A stretch of 64,000 nt of DNA from Paraphoma chrysanthemicola (Eukaryota > Ascomycota > Dothideomycetes > Pleosporales > Phaeosphaeriaceae): positions 558,001-622,000 of the forward strand of contig JAGMWG010000022.1 of the NCBI GenBank assembly GCA_020744225.1, in the 5' to 3' direction. The translations under genes were made by a program, and so were the position numbers. This document shows, piece after piece, positions 34,544-45,700 of this stretch. The number at the start of each line of letters is the position of its first letter. Position 1 is the first letter of the stretch. The notes beneath the pieces are model-generated. The model saw only the letters and a list, made by a program, of their open reading frames with translations. It was not told where the DNA came from and made no database searches.

Positions 34544-36167
34544 GGTGACGTTGCTTGACGTGAAGATACAGAGTCTGTCAGCGTTGAAGCACAGAAAGGA
34601 GCAGTCGGTGCAAGTCCAAATTTGCCTTGCGGAAATTAAGCCAGACCCTGTACATCTCGGAGCTAGCATGCATCTGGCTCAGTGCTCGCCAGTATCCCTG
34701 AAGTTGAAGCCTAGAAATAGCATGGCTGGGACTCTTAAGTCCAGGGTAAAGTGGGTTGAGTACCGGCAATTTAACCGATTCCAGGTGCGCTGCTGGCCAC
34801 GGCGCGGGCCGCCTTTTTCATCCAGCTCGGAATTTAATGGTGGCCACTCTCTCAATCAGACACTTCATATTGACGTTGTGGCTCTCTAAGGTAATATACC
34901 GCATGAGCGCGCGCAGATCGTGACAATCTTTGTTGTGATGGGTTTGCGCCGTTCACTTGTGGAAAGATGTTCCTCAGAACGCGACGTGCTGGTGTTGACC
35001 TTCGCGAGGAAGTGCGTGAGGTGTTACTCGACCCCACCTGGCAGAACAAGGCTTGTCGTGAAAGACAAGGCTGTCTCTCCCTGTTGCTCAGAATGACCAG
35101 AGATGTGTGGACCTGAGGATCTGAGGAACTTAAGGAGAACCACACCTGGGCAGGATGGTGCACGGACATAGGACCTTCGCGCGACTGATTCGCGTCGCAC
35201 CAACCACCTGATTCCTCCTTATTACCACCTGCACCGCGATCATGCTTCTCTAACTCCTCCTCGAGGAACCAAACAGAGTCATAAGGAGCTTGCATGCTCC
35301 CAAGAGTTTGATGCGCAACGGCTCCTGGGAGCGGCGAATGTGAGAGATTTGAGGGTCCAAAACCAAGCGATTCACTCAAAACTCAGGGCGGCTAAGATGC
35401 TAGGAGCACCTCACAAGAGAACCTAGAGTCATTGACCGTTCCAGCATGTCTTTCGTAATAGGTTTTCAAGCAGCGGTATTGACGAGATTCTTCCCCAAAC
35501 TACCTAAGTAAGCCTAGCGCTTCGTAATTTCCAGCTTGGATCTCGCTTTGGCCGTGCTTACACCGCCCCGCAGCATTGCCAGCCAGGGTCATGATCATGC
35601 TAGGACGCTCCCACTGGGAGACATTCAGCACGATACCTGCTCTTACATGCTGTACGAATGTGTGGCTTTGCAATAGCTCACATGTCCGAAACAGCACCAG
35701 TATACTTTTCAACCAAGACCCTGCAACAACACGACCCAATAATGGAAGAGCCAAGTCCCGCGATTGACCAGGGTAGAGGCGAAGGAGCCGGTATACTGGC
35801 TCGTGCCAAGCAAATACGACATGCGGCTCACGACTTCGGTGGGTCTGTCGACGATTGTTAGAGTAGGATGTGGATGCAGGGCTCACAGCCGCACTCTCTC
35901 GCACTGCCCGATGCAGCTGAGCAGCCTCCCCACCGCACACAGTCTGAATGTCAGAGCGTCCAGGATACGTAATGAAGTTTCATTCTATAAAGCTCTTTGC
36001 CCATCCAACGATGTATCCTTCATCGGATTCCAGCATCATCTGCCCGCAACACGAACCCAGTTCATAGCTCCTACAACCCACTCGAGAGACCACATCGTAC
36101 ACTTTCTACCTATTCTACTTCTTGAATTGCACCTTCTACGTTGGGGCTAGCTTCGACCAACATCATA
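34544..36167. other. Intergenic region, no convincing gene
   Basis: About 1.6 kb. A 175-codon minus-strand frame (34852-35379) has even, polar composition but no motif, and frames around 35658-35980 contain short protein-like stretches (KEPVYWLVPSKYDMRL) without a start or domain. These could be remnants of a lost gene. The right end is the promoter of the next, plus-strand gene. Confidence 0.4.
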
Positions 36168-36821
36168 ATGCTTCCCTCGAAGATTACCCAGCTCCTGGTT
36201 GCGCTCTGCTTCCTGCCATTTGCACCATGCATCGCGAAAAGCACCGCATACGTCAAAATCCAAAACAACACACCCGACACAATCACTGCCATCAGCGTGT
36301 CCCACAAATACAGCGACGACTACAAGCACCAAGGCGACTGGGGTGAACTCGCTCCTGGCGCAATCACTCCTGAGAAGATGAAGGTTGAATACAACACTGG
36401 TTGGCTAACAACTGGCCGCGACTGGTGGATGGTTACATATCACCGCAAACAAGCCGGCTCCGAACGTCCCAACGAACTTAAGATGTGGTTCTCCGATCCG
36501 ATGAACTTCCGCAACGTCATCGACTTCCTCGAGAAGGCGGCTCCGATTCTGATCAAGACAGCGATCAATGTTGCGAAGGGGTCGAATCCTGCAGCGCTTC
36601 CGGCAGCGAAAGCAGCGCAGGTCGTGTCGAAGGTCATGTGCAAGCTCATGTTCAATGATGAAAGTACGGATGGGTGGAAGCAGCATATCTTGAGGGACGA
36701 CGATGAGGATGTTGTTACGATGATCATTATCAACAAGGACGATACGATCACATTCAGGAGCAGATCTGGCGAGTCGAAAACGGTGACTAGTACGAAGTGG
36801 GTTGTAGCGGAGCATGCATGA
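36168..36821 (+). CDS. Secreted protein resembling the 'up-regulated in daf-2' domain
   Basis: 217 aa from ATG 36168; the nine in-frame codons upstream of it contain no other ATG. A signal peptide (MLPSKITQLLVALCFLPFAPCIA) is followed by a domain resembling, from memory, the nematode 'up-regulated in long-lived daf-2' proteins: AYVKIQNNTPDTITAISVSH, KYSDDYKHQGDWGELAPG, VEYNTGWLTTGRDWWMVTY, then ELKMWFSDPMNFRNVIDFLE. An amphipathic helical part and a C-terminal beta region (VVTMIIINKDDTITFRS) close it. Only one cysteine remains after the signal peptide. Function is unknown in animals and fungi. Single exon, no neighbour in an obvious pathway. Confidence 0.75.
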   Translation: MLPSKITQLLVALCFLPFAPCIAKSTAYVKIQNNTPDTITAISVSHKYSDDYKHQGDWGELAPGAITPEKMKVEYNTGWLTTGRDWWMVTYHRKQAGSERPNELKMWFSDPMNFRNVIDFLEKAAPILIKTAINVAKGSNPAALPAAKAAQVVSKVMCKLMFNDESTDGWKQHILRDDDEDVVTMIIINKDDTITFRSRSGESKTVTSTKWVVAEHA

Positions 36822-37874
36822 GAGCGATTAGCGGATGTTCCTTTGTGAAAGAAACCACCCATTTGGAAGATCATGACATAGGCATAGATTGTACACTACA
36901 CATAGAATTACTTTAATTATGAAAGTTGAACATTTCAAGTGGTTGCATCTCCTTCATCAAAGCATGATCAAGACCTTCCGTTTCGCACGTCGATCTCATG
37001 AGCACTAGCTGCATACGAAGTGACAGACTTGCACATTCGCCGTTTCACTGCAAATTTCCCGCGAGAAGTGCGCCCAATCGATGAACCACGTATCGAAGAT
37101 CGATTTATGCATTGCTCGAGTCCGACCAATTTGCTATATATTTTTGCCTGACTTTCCTGCCTCCTTCCATTCAAATCTACTTCAATCAAATGCAAGGCAG
37201 AGAAGCTGTATGCGAACATCGAGCTTGTCGTGCCCAAAAATGTCAGCAGGGACAGCGCGATGTTCGCACAGCCCGGCAAGATCGTGAGTTCCATAGTTAC
37301 GGGAATATGTACATGAGATTGCGGTGCAAATATCTACTGACACAGAAGCACATATCTCTTCACCGTGATATCTAAATACTAGCCTCATGTCTTTTCCATA
37401 TTACACTTTACCTTCCAACGCGGCAATTCTACCGATCTTATAAACCACCCGCGAGACCATGCATCTTCTTGTTCTTGCCTAATCAATACCACATTCGCAT
37501 GGAATATGGAAAACACGACGCTGAAAACGACATGACTCCCGATCCGAAACTCACCTACCCGCTCAGGAGGCTTCCTCACGCGCTTGAAGATACAAGCGTC
37601 TACCCCTCATAGTACACGATTGGAAAGCCGTAGCCATGAGAAGTCTTGCTCAATGCGACGTAATCCACTAGGATGTGTCATGACATCTCAAAATACAAAG
37701 CGTGCGAGTTTTGGTAATTAGTTTTCGAATTCTCAAAAGCACTTTTCCGTTTCCTAATCCATAACGCCCTTCCCAGCCTTTACCGCGACGCATTCCCATC
37801 CTGACCTCATTTTACTCCCAGCCCATTCACTTTCGCCCATGTCTTCGCTCCTCTTGCCCTCTTCGTTCCCCGAT
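36822..37874. other. Intergenic region, no gene seen
   Basis: About 1.05 kb between convergent genes (plus-strand gene ending 36821, minus-strand gene ending 37875), so mainly 3' UTRs. A 108-codon minus-strand frame at 36968-37294 begins with a hydrophobic stretch but has no further support. Confidence 0.45.
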
Positions 37875-38161
37875 TTACTTCCGGCAACACGTCCAGCAAT
37901 CCTACAAACATCTCTATCAGCATAACTTCACACAAGTTTCAAATGACATGTACTTACACCCATCTGTACACTCTCGCCACTCTCGCCACAGTCCGTCTTC
38001 TCAAAATAGCATATCTTCAAGCAAATGCGCGGCTCCGGGATTGCAGAGGGCGTCGGAGTTGGCGTTACGGATGGTTTCGGAGTCCGTGATGGCTTGGGCT
38101 TCTGCACTGGCGATGCAGCGGCGAGAGTAAGGAGCGCAACAACGGGGAGTAGGAATTTCAT
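37875..38161 (-). CDS. Small cysteine-rich secreted protein (effector-like)
   Basis: Predicted 76-aa pre-protein in two exons (37958-38161, 37875-37901; intron GTAAGT...TTGTAG, phase 0). It has a clear signal peptide (MKFLLPVVALLTLAAASP), a Pro/Thr/Lys-rich spacer (PKPSRTPKPSVTPTPTPS) and a C-terminal domain of about 32 residues with six cysteines: CLKIC, KTDC and DCWTCC. Three cysteines come from the 27-nt last exon; if the intron were kept they would be lost and replaced by a different tail. Six Cys suggest three disulfides and a stable extracellular peptide. Size, secretion and Cys content fit fungal effectors or antimicrobial-like peptides. I recognise no family; no activity is claimed. 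Confidence 0.7.
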
Positions 38162-38803
38162 TTTGAATGGTAGTTTTGGGGCGGGAGGTGCTTTGCTGAG
38201 GTTTATCGAGGCAGGTATGTAGTGACAGTGGATGCTTGAAGGTTCGACGGAATATGCGAAGAGCAGTTATTATATAGCACTCAAAGCCAAGACTCGTAGT
38301 ATTCGCGTTCGCGTGAGGGTGTGATGATGTATGGTATGACCGGAATGTAAAAAACCAGCATAAGAATAGAAACACGCTTTATATCCATCCAATTCCCCAT
38401 GCAAGGCGTTTACCACAGCCAAGACTGTGTCTTCATTACCGGTCTTACTTCCGCTAAACTTTCGTGCCGAAAAGGGCCACGAAAACGCACCAACCAGCAG
38501 CATAAGCCCGAAGAAGGGACACCAGAAATCTCTTTACTACGGTGTGCCTGAACGCCTCTTTGCATCTAGATGGTGCGCCCACGAGCAAACGCGTCGTGGA
38601 TACGATTTCTGGGCAATATAATTTAGATTTGCGGCATGTTGTTGCTACGGTTAAACATGGGTTGTGGGGTGTCGGAAGCGCGCCGACGGAGCGAGCAAGC
38701 AACACGATGAACATGGACTGTGCGACGACGGAGCTTGGCAATACAGCTGCGTTGCACGTGCTGGGACACTTTGGTATGGAAGAGGATGTCAGTCGAATGC
38801 ATT
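38162..38803. other. Intergenic region with a doubtful small secreted ORF
   Basis: About 640 bp. A minus-strand frame at 38454-38741 (95 codons) begins MPSSVVAQSMFIVLLARSVG and has three cysteines within CLTVATTCRKSKLYC. This is reminiscent of a small secreted protein, but the predicted leader is weak and no intron or homologue is recognised. Not called as a gene. Confidence 0.3.
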
Positions 38804-39946
38804 CTAGAAGATTGCTACTGCGTTGGGAGGGCTAGCCACGCCGCCGGGTACCTGTGCTTTTATTAGCATGTCACTCGAACTTTTTTTCCTCATCTTTCTG
38901 CATTCCAGACCAACAAACATGTGCTGTGGAAGTCGGATACTTGCGGCTGAACACAATTGACATACCTTGAGCGGCACGCTGCTCACAAAACACGTGCTTC
39001 GACCAAGCTCAACGGCTTTCTCACACAGCGCTTCCAAGTCCCACATTTCACCAATCATGACGCCCCACCCGCCGAGCAGCCATTGATGCAATAGTCCGCC
39101 GCCTTGCATTTCGTCCTCCCATGCCTCGCCCTTCCAGATACCACCGGGCGCGTTGTGCGCACCGACCAAGGGTGACATTTCGAAGCTCGGCGCATCACCA
39201 GCGACGGCGACGAAGCCAGACTCCCAGATCCACTGCGCAACGGCTTTAGAAGACTGGACGCCGAGGAAAGTCGGTGGTGCGGAAGACATGGCTTTCCGCG
39301 CTGAGGTGTCTAGAGCCGAGTAATCGCGCGTGAAACCGGTGCGCAGGAGGAGCAGGTCGCCCGCACGAGTTTTCACGCCAGTCTCAGCGAGCATGTCTTT
39401 GAGATCTTCGGCGCTTATGTGGTTGGCACTCAGTGCATTCACTTTTTCTTTTCCTTTCTTTTCGAGGTAGCGAGGGTAATCGAGAATTACACCGCGTGCA
39501 GTGATACCTCCCGAGTGTGCAACACGGTCGATGCCGATCACTTCGGTGTCTTGAACGTCTTGCTGAGACCGTCCTCCGTAGTACCGCTTAGCCTGCTGAT
39601 AGCCGTAGTGGCGGAACCCGTCCCACTGACTGCTGCTCTGCGTATTGATGTCAAGATGGTCATCATTGACAGTTCGTTTGGTTCCATCCGGATGGCTTCG
39701 ATTCTCCATCCTCCAGCCGAAGGGCGGTCGAGCGAAAGAAGGGAAGGAAGGCAAGTTGAGATACCAGTCCAGGCTAACACGATCACCAGACTGGATCTCC
39801 TGGGCTGCTGCCTTAACCGTCTCTTTGGTGATGAGATTCAGCGCACCCAATTCGTCATCTTTGCCATACAGTCCCCAAGCATTCCCGGCTGGCCCATTCT
39901 TGTCCAATGGCAAATCCGCGAATGGAGGCCGAGTTGGTGGCGCCAT
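38804..39946 (-). CDS. Cyclase-family (kynurenine formamidase-like) protein
   Basis: Predicted 342 aa in two exons (38966-39946, 38804-38851; intron GTATGT...CACAG, phase 0). The last exon encodes only VPGGVASPPNAVAIF, a typical ending of fungal members, which supports the splice. The family hydrolyses amide bonds in a metal-dependent way, but here the region matching the canonical HxGTHxDxPxH motif reads QSSSQWDGFRHYG: Asp and the last His remain and the first two His are Gln. Such SQWDG variants are, to my knowledge, common in the fungal subgroup, so the reaction may differ from kynurenine formamidase. Other blocks: NAWGLYGKDDELGALN near the start and GDLLLLRTGFTRDY. Annotated homologues are simply 'cyclase'. 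Substrate unknown. Confidence 0.85.
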   Translation of the reverse strand: MAPPTRPPFADLPLDKNGPAGNAWGLYGKDDELGALNLITKETVKAAAQEIQSGDRVSLDWYLNLPSFPSFARPPFGWRMENRSHPDGTKRTVNDDHLDINTQSSSQWDGFRHYGYQQAKRYYGGRSQQDVQDTEVIGIDRVAHSGGITARGVILDYPRYLEKKGKEKVNALSANHISAEDLKDMLAETGVKTRAGDLLLLRTGFTRDYSALDTSARKAMSSAPPTFLGVQSSKAVAQWIWESGFVAVAGDAPSFEMSPLVGAHNAPGGIWKGEAWEDEMQGGGLLHQWLLGGWGVMIGEMWDLEALCEKAVELGRSTCFVSSVPLKVCQLCSAASIRLPQHMFVGLECRKMRKKSSSDMLIKAQVPGGVASPPNAVAIF

Positions 39947-40312
39947 CTTTGAAGATTGTCAAATTTTCCCTCTTGGTGCACAAGATATGAATTGGACCTC
40001 CGTGTTCTGTTGAACGTTACTGTTAAGGACGGCGAGGAGACCTCGAAGTTGGACCTTGTGACGTATGGTGGGGTACATTGAGGGGTTAGTCTTACTCTTG
40101 CCGACAGACTCGGCAAAAACAAGAGCTCCTCCCGAGCTTTTGATGCTGTTCACATACGATGAGCTCCTCCACGATACATGCACAGGTCGGGCCGTTTGAC
40201 ATGGCAAGCGTTTACGGAAGTTTTTCCTCCAATCGTGCTTGAGGCAACAGATGCAAAAGTCTCGACCGCAGTGCTTGATTCAGATGCCCGCGATGCTTAC
40301 AAAAGTCAAGCT
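39947..40312. other. Short intergenic region, no gene
   Basis: 366 bp between two minus-strand genes: promoter and 5' leader of the cyclase-family gene and 3' UTR of the Rab-GAP gene. No motif noted. Confidence 0.5.
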
Positions 40313-42288
40313 TTAAAAGTCGGGGCCCATGCCCACACCGCCGCTGCCTCTTGAATTTGTGTTCTTGAGATGCGCGCCACTGCCCTTGAACAGGCTCTGC
40401 CAAATGAAAGCCTCGCTAAGAAGCAATTCAATATCCTTTTCAGTCCACTGTCGAGTAGGAAGTGATTGCAAGAACATCATGATCTCCTGGAAGTCCATCT
40501 TACGTAGCTCGTGGGACCATTTTACGAGAAATGCGGCACAGACATAAAGGTGGAAAGAGGAAAAGCCATCTTCTTCAGCCTGCATGCAGTCAGTAAGGAG
40601 TTCCTCGTAGCAACGGTGTTTTGCGCTCACCAGATATGTATCCCACATTCGTATCGTGTTTTTAACCGAAATCTCACGCATTAAGAGACAGTTCATCCAG
40701 CGAAAGCTAAACTGAATGAACTCAACGCCTTCATTTTGGAGGTGTTTCGCAAGGTCGCCATCGATGCGGGTGGTTAGATCTCTGAGGTCTGATACTTGTC
40801 GTTGAATGCCAGGCTGGTGCGCGATGTAGTTGTCCTGTATCCCATCAAGAAGCTTGGTGAGGCACCAAAAAGTATCTGCTTCGACGGCGTCGAGCACCGG
40901 TTTCGGCAGCTGCCCGGGATCCATCCCAAACTCAATGTCTGGGTCTGATATATAGGAACCAAGGAAGACTTGCCAAAATGGCGTCACCAAGTCGTTGATG
41001 CCCTGCACGTAACCTGATGCGGGGTGCCGTATTGCCCACACGTACAGTATCCGCTCCAGCGATCTTTGAGTTGCTTCATATTGGTACAAAGGAAGATGGG
41101 GGTTCGTGCGCGGTACGTCGATGCTGATTTGGTGCCATATAGCTTCATCTAAGCCTCGACCTCGTCCGCGTATTGTCGCTGGATATGACGAGGCACCCGC
41201 AATGCCAGCTGCGACTGCACCCGTGCTGCCTGACGTTCCTCTTTCGAATGCTTGCCGCACTCCCTCCAAGTACTCCTTCCGCTTCCTCTCCAAGGTCGCT
41301 ACACGTCGCTCACTGCTTGTTGGTAGGTATCCTAGCAAGACCTGCCATGTCATGGCGCGCACTTCGCCAGGGACGCCCGACCAGGCTAGATCTCGGAGAT
41401 CGGACAAGGACACGGTGCTGGCCTGCAGTATCCGCTTGAACTTATTGATCCTCAGTGTGCGTGCAGACTGCTCTTCTATTTGCTTTGCGGTGGCATTGGC
41501 TGGTATCGACGAATGGGAAATGAGGTGGAGCGAGTTGGCAGGGTCTCGTAATATCTCCTGGTATTGCGGCCGTAGTATCTTTCCTTCCACCTTCTTTGCG
41601 GTGGGGTAGGTGGGTATGCCTCGCTCTTCGGCAATGTCGCCACTGTCGATGCCGCGCCATGCAAGCGAACCTGAACTACTCCGCATGCTCGTCCCCCCTG
41701 TGTCCTTTGTAGTTTGTGGCTGTTTCCGCCGCCCCTTGCGCCGCATGTTTGCTATGCTGGGGAGCCCAAACTCGTCCTCGTCGTCCTCAAACATGTCACC
41801 CTCGTTCTCCCCATCCTCGTCCCAATCATGATCGGTGTTGCGCAGAAAGCTGCTGTACGAAGGTCGCGCAGGGCGAGGCGAGGTGGTGTTGCGACTGGGA
41901 GCGGCGCTCGATTCACGACTGTGCGTTGCCGAGGGTGGGGTTCGTGGTCGAGAGTTGGATCCGGACACGCTCCTGCTGAGGTCAGCTTGACACCATAGCC
42001 ACATGTCCACGGACATCATACAATGAGCTGAAGTTTAGTATGTCGGCGTGGGAATATGCTGCGCCGATGACCTTCTTGTTCTGTGTCGCGCCTGGGGAAT
42101 TGGACGCGGTCTTCCAGAATGGTGATGCAGACCTGAAGACACGTGATCAGAAGGTGCACACAGCGTGTCAAGCGAAGATGTTCTGGACATACGAAGAACG
42201 ATCTGTGAGGTGGCAAGCAAGTTGTTAGCTACCCCGGCGGCCATGACGCTTGCTGCGGCTTGGAAGGACACGAACCGACCTGGACCAT
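40313..42288 (-). CDS. Gyp1-like TBC-domain Rab GTPase-activating protein
   Basis: Accelerates GTP hydrolysis by Rab GTPases (Ypt1-type, Golgi traffic, for the Gyp1 group). Predicted 609 aa from exons 42233-42288, 42022-42132 and 40313-41975, joined in phase. Exon 2 holds SASPFWKTASNSPG; FWK near the N-terminus is typical of the Gyp1/TBC1D22 group. After a Ser-rich and acidic linker comes the TBC domain: LAWSGVPGEVRAMTWQVLLG, the arginine-finger motif IDVPRTNP, the glutamine finger GYVQGINDL, then FSFRWMNCLLMREI and MWDTYLV. The last intron ends CAGCAG, so two acceptors (exon start 41975 or 41972) both keep frame. The start ATG at 42288 is inferred; a further upstream exon (short frame from 42370) cannot be excluded. 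Divergent from HRP1. Confidence 0.88.
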
Positions 42289-42719
42289 TTCCTGGCGCGT
42301 TTGTTAGCAAATGCAAGCAGCATAACAGTACAGTATATTACACACCTGCTGCGGCTGCTGCTTCTTCATGGTGAAGGTGTCGAGCAACCCCGCTGTCGCG
42401 CACCACTCTCGAGGTCAACGCTACCCTGCAAGCTCTCGCCAAAGCACGTCCCCGTGTCCGCCCGCAGCGCACCTGTCCCGCCAAGACCCCAGGCACGGGC
42501 GCTCCTTCCGTTCGTCTCCTCACCGTTGCGTCAAGCTCTTCACGCGCTGCGGATCCTCACCTGCATCACTCGCGACATCAACCAGTTTTCTCTTTTTCTG
42601 TCTTGCTCTCTTTCTCTTTCTCTCATCTACATAGGGCACGCGTAGATACGTCTGCATAACACTTTTCCTCATTAGGCTCACAGGCACTCTCAGCTTCTCA
42701 CCACCAACACATCCTCACC
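42289..42719. promoter_or_regulatory. Bidirectional promoter between Rab-GAP and HRP1 genes
   Basis: 431 bp. The side next to HRP1 carries a C/T tract at about 42594-42625 (CTCTTTTTCTG, then CTCTCTTTCTCTTTCTCTC), a usual core-promoter feature of highly expressed filamentous-fungal genes, about 95 bp before the start codon. No TATA box was noted. Confidence 0.5.
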
Positions 42720-45700
42720 ATGGCCGACGACAACATCGACGATGACATCTTCGACGATCTGTAAGTTCTGCTCATACATGCGCTTCTGCGCCTCTAATAG
42801 CCATGGATGGACTGACGCCTCGCCAGCTACGATGAAGAGCCTCCGTCCAAGACCGCGCCCGCGGCCGCCGCACCACAAGCCGCCCCAGAACCCGCAAAGC
42901 CAGAAGTGGCAAGCGAGCCTGTCCAGGAAAGCGCTCACAATGCCGCTGATGGCGGTGCTCAATCCTGGCAGGCGCCCCAGGCTGGGGGTGAGGACGCGCA
43001 CATGGATCAGTCTGGCTACAATGGTGGAGGAGGTGACCAGTCTTATGACAATGCGCCGATGGAAGATGACAACTATGGCCCCATCAATGTCAAGGAGGAC
43101 GGGTAAGTACTTTTGTTCATCCAAACCCTTCGTGACAGACGCAATACAAGGTATAGTACATTGCGGCTTTTTGGTGTGGACGGTACAGCCCGCACAACAA
43201 CTGGTGGTGACCAGCACCTCATACTGGACAATGCATTGAGGCCTGAGATTGTCATGCCGATGGAGCGACTTGGTAGAACCTTGACTGAGCCCGATGAATG
43301 GTCCACAAGGCGTGTCGCATCATGATATGAGAAGCTGGGCTCTTTGTTGCGACTATTTGGTCAAGAGCGCACGTAACGGCAGACGAGACGGGCCAGGCAG
43401 TATGGCGGAGTAGCTCTTGGGAGCCTCTTGATCACAATCACCGCCGAGCTTACAGGGCTCGCAAGGAGAGCAGTCTTTGGCACTCAACTGCGCATTATGA
43501 TGGTTGGAAGAAGACGGGAACTGTTAGTCCGCGACTCTACTATATCAATCGCCATCATTACGCCTGGCGCGAGACCTCTCGTGGCTCGCGGGATCACTTA
43601 GCAAACGCCTTTTGTCGATATATACCTAGGTACTTGATAGTGCGTACCAACAACGCAAGCTGAGGGTAGCCATCGAGTCGTCAGGCGATCTGCTTTCCCA
43701 GACGTCTACACTCGTGTCCATAGCAGAACACAGACGTTTCATCCGAACATACTGTGCCTTTGCGGCTACATCTGCCTGAGCCTCGAATGGCCGACTTGAA
43801 CATTGGAACTCTCGAGTCGACTTGATTGGGCAGGCGCCACGAGGTCAGAAAACTCGCAGCGCGTATGCGGCGCAGACGAAGTCTTCGCTTAGCGTTGACC
43901 ATGCATCTGCGACGTCCCGCACCTGGTCTACAAAGCGGTCCCCTCACCAGCACGAAGAAACCGACACACACACACACACACACACACACTTCGCTCGGTC
44001 AGCAGCAAGTGCACTATCATGGGCGGTGCTTAGAACTCAAGGTTGCGCCCTCAGAAGTTTATGATCATGCATCACGGCTACCAACAACGACCACTCCAAA
44101 CCCACGACAACGTGGATGACGGAGCGCTGCGACGAAAAATGAGAGAATACAGGAATTCTCCATTCTGGTTGTAATGCAGTACACGCCTTGCACAGTTTCG
44201 AAAACGAGTCACTTCGAAACTCAGCGACAGCTTGGCCGAAATAGCTTGCATAACAGAAGACGAGAGACAGCTACCATATTGGGGCCTTTGCTTCATTTTC
44301 GCGCTGTATACTTCAATCTTGAGTCGTCTACGTCCGCAGAAAGGACACTGCCAGAACAAGTTTCTTGAACAACTAACATTGCGTCTGTCACGCAGCCATT
44401 GCATTGTTAACCAGGTTTTCTATACAAGGCTATTTGCTGATTTCGATTGTAGCAAGATGTTCATTGGCGGCCTGAATTGGGAGACAACCGAAGGTCAGAA
44501 ATTCCACAGCTTCCCAGCCTGAGCATGGCGAGATTCGAGAACATGCTAATCGTTATCTAGACTCTCTCAAGGACTACTTCTCACAATTCGGCGAAGTCAG
44601 CGAATGCACAGTCATGCGAGATTCTGCCACAGGCCGTTCGCGAGGCTTCGGCTTCTTGACCTTCAAGGATCCGAAATGCGTCAACGTCGTCATGGTGAAG
44701 GAGCACTACCTCGACGGCAAGATCGTAAGTCTTCCATAACTCCAATGTAGCGGCATGCTCACCCAAGCCAGATTGACCCCAAGCGTGCCATTCCTCGAGA
44801 GGAGCAGGAGCGTACCAGCAAGATCTTCGTTGGCGGCGTCAGCCAAGAAGCGACTGAAGAAGACTTTACCAAGTTCTTCAAGCAGTTTGGCCGAGTTGTC
44901 GACGCTACCCTCATGATGGACAAGGAGACTGGCCGGCCTCGCGGCTTCGGCTTCGTCACCTTTGACGGTGATGCTGCCGTTGACGCAACCCTCCGCCAGC
45001 CTCTCCAGATTCTCGGCAAACCCATCGAAGTCAAGCGGGCTCAACCTCGAGGCAACATGCGCGACGACGATGGCGGCGATAAGAAGTTTGGCCGCAACAA
45101 ATTCAACAACCGTGACAACGGTAACAATGGCAATAACGGCTACGATAACCAGCAAAACCAGCAACCCCAAGGCGGCAACGCTGGTATGACCCCCGCCATG
45201 ATGGCCCAGTACTGGCAACGCATGCAACAATACTTCCAACAAATGCAACAAAATCTCGCTCAGCAACAAGCCGGCGGCGGCATGCCCAACCCCATGGGTC
45301 CCATGGGCGGAATGAATCCAATGCAAATGCAGCAAATGCAAGCGCAAATGATGGGCGGCGGTATGAACCGCAACACCGGTTCCCCGAACCCACAAAGCAT
45401 GATGGGCGGCGGCCCAGGTGGCATGAACCCAATGGCCATGCAGCAGATGATGATGCAAGGAGGAAACACAGGTATGATGGGTCCTAACGGCCCCGCGGGT
45501 CCACGGCCAGCTTACACCCCACAAGACCAACTTGCCTTTGAGCAGCAGAAATACGAACAACAGCAACAGCGCCGCATGCAGCAACAAGGCGGATACGGAG
45601 GCGGCAACGGCCCGCAGGCTTGGGACGGCATGTACGAGGATATGCCGCAGCCTGGCGGTATACCGTCGGGCCCTGGTGGCGGTAGGGGCGGTGGCGGTAT

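Noticed and set aside
34852..35379. 175-codon minus-strand ORF
   Set aside because: No motif, no conserved-looking blocks and no splice or promoter support.
36968..37294. 108-codon minus-strand ORF with a hydrophobic start
   Set aside because: Lies in a convergent 3' region, has no domain, and its leader is weak.
43681..43989. Minus-strand ORF starting with a Cys-Val repeat
   Set aside because: Translation of the CA microsatellite inside the HRP1 intron.
45180..45480. Repeated short motifs that could suggest a repeat array
   Set aside because: These are ATGCAACAA-type codon repeats encoding the Met/Gln/Gly-rich tail; spacing is irregular and in frame, not CRISPR or satellite.
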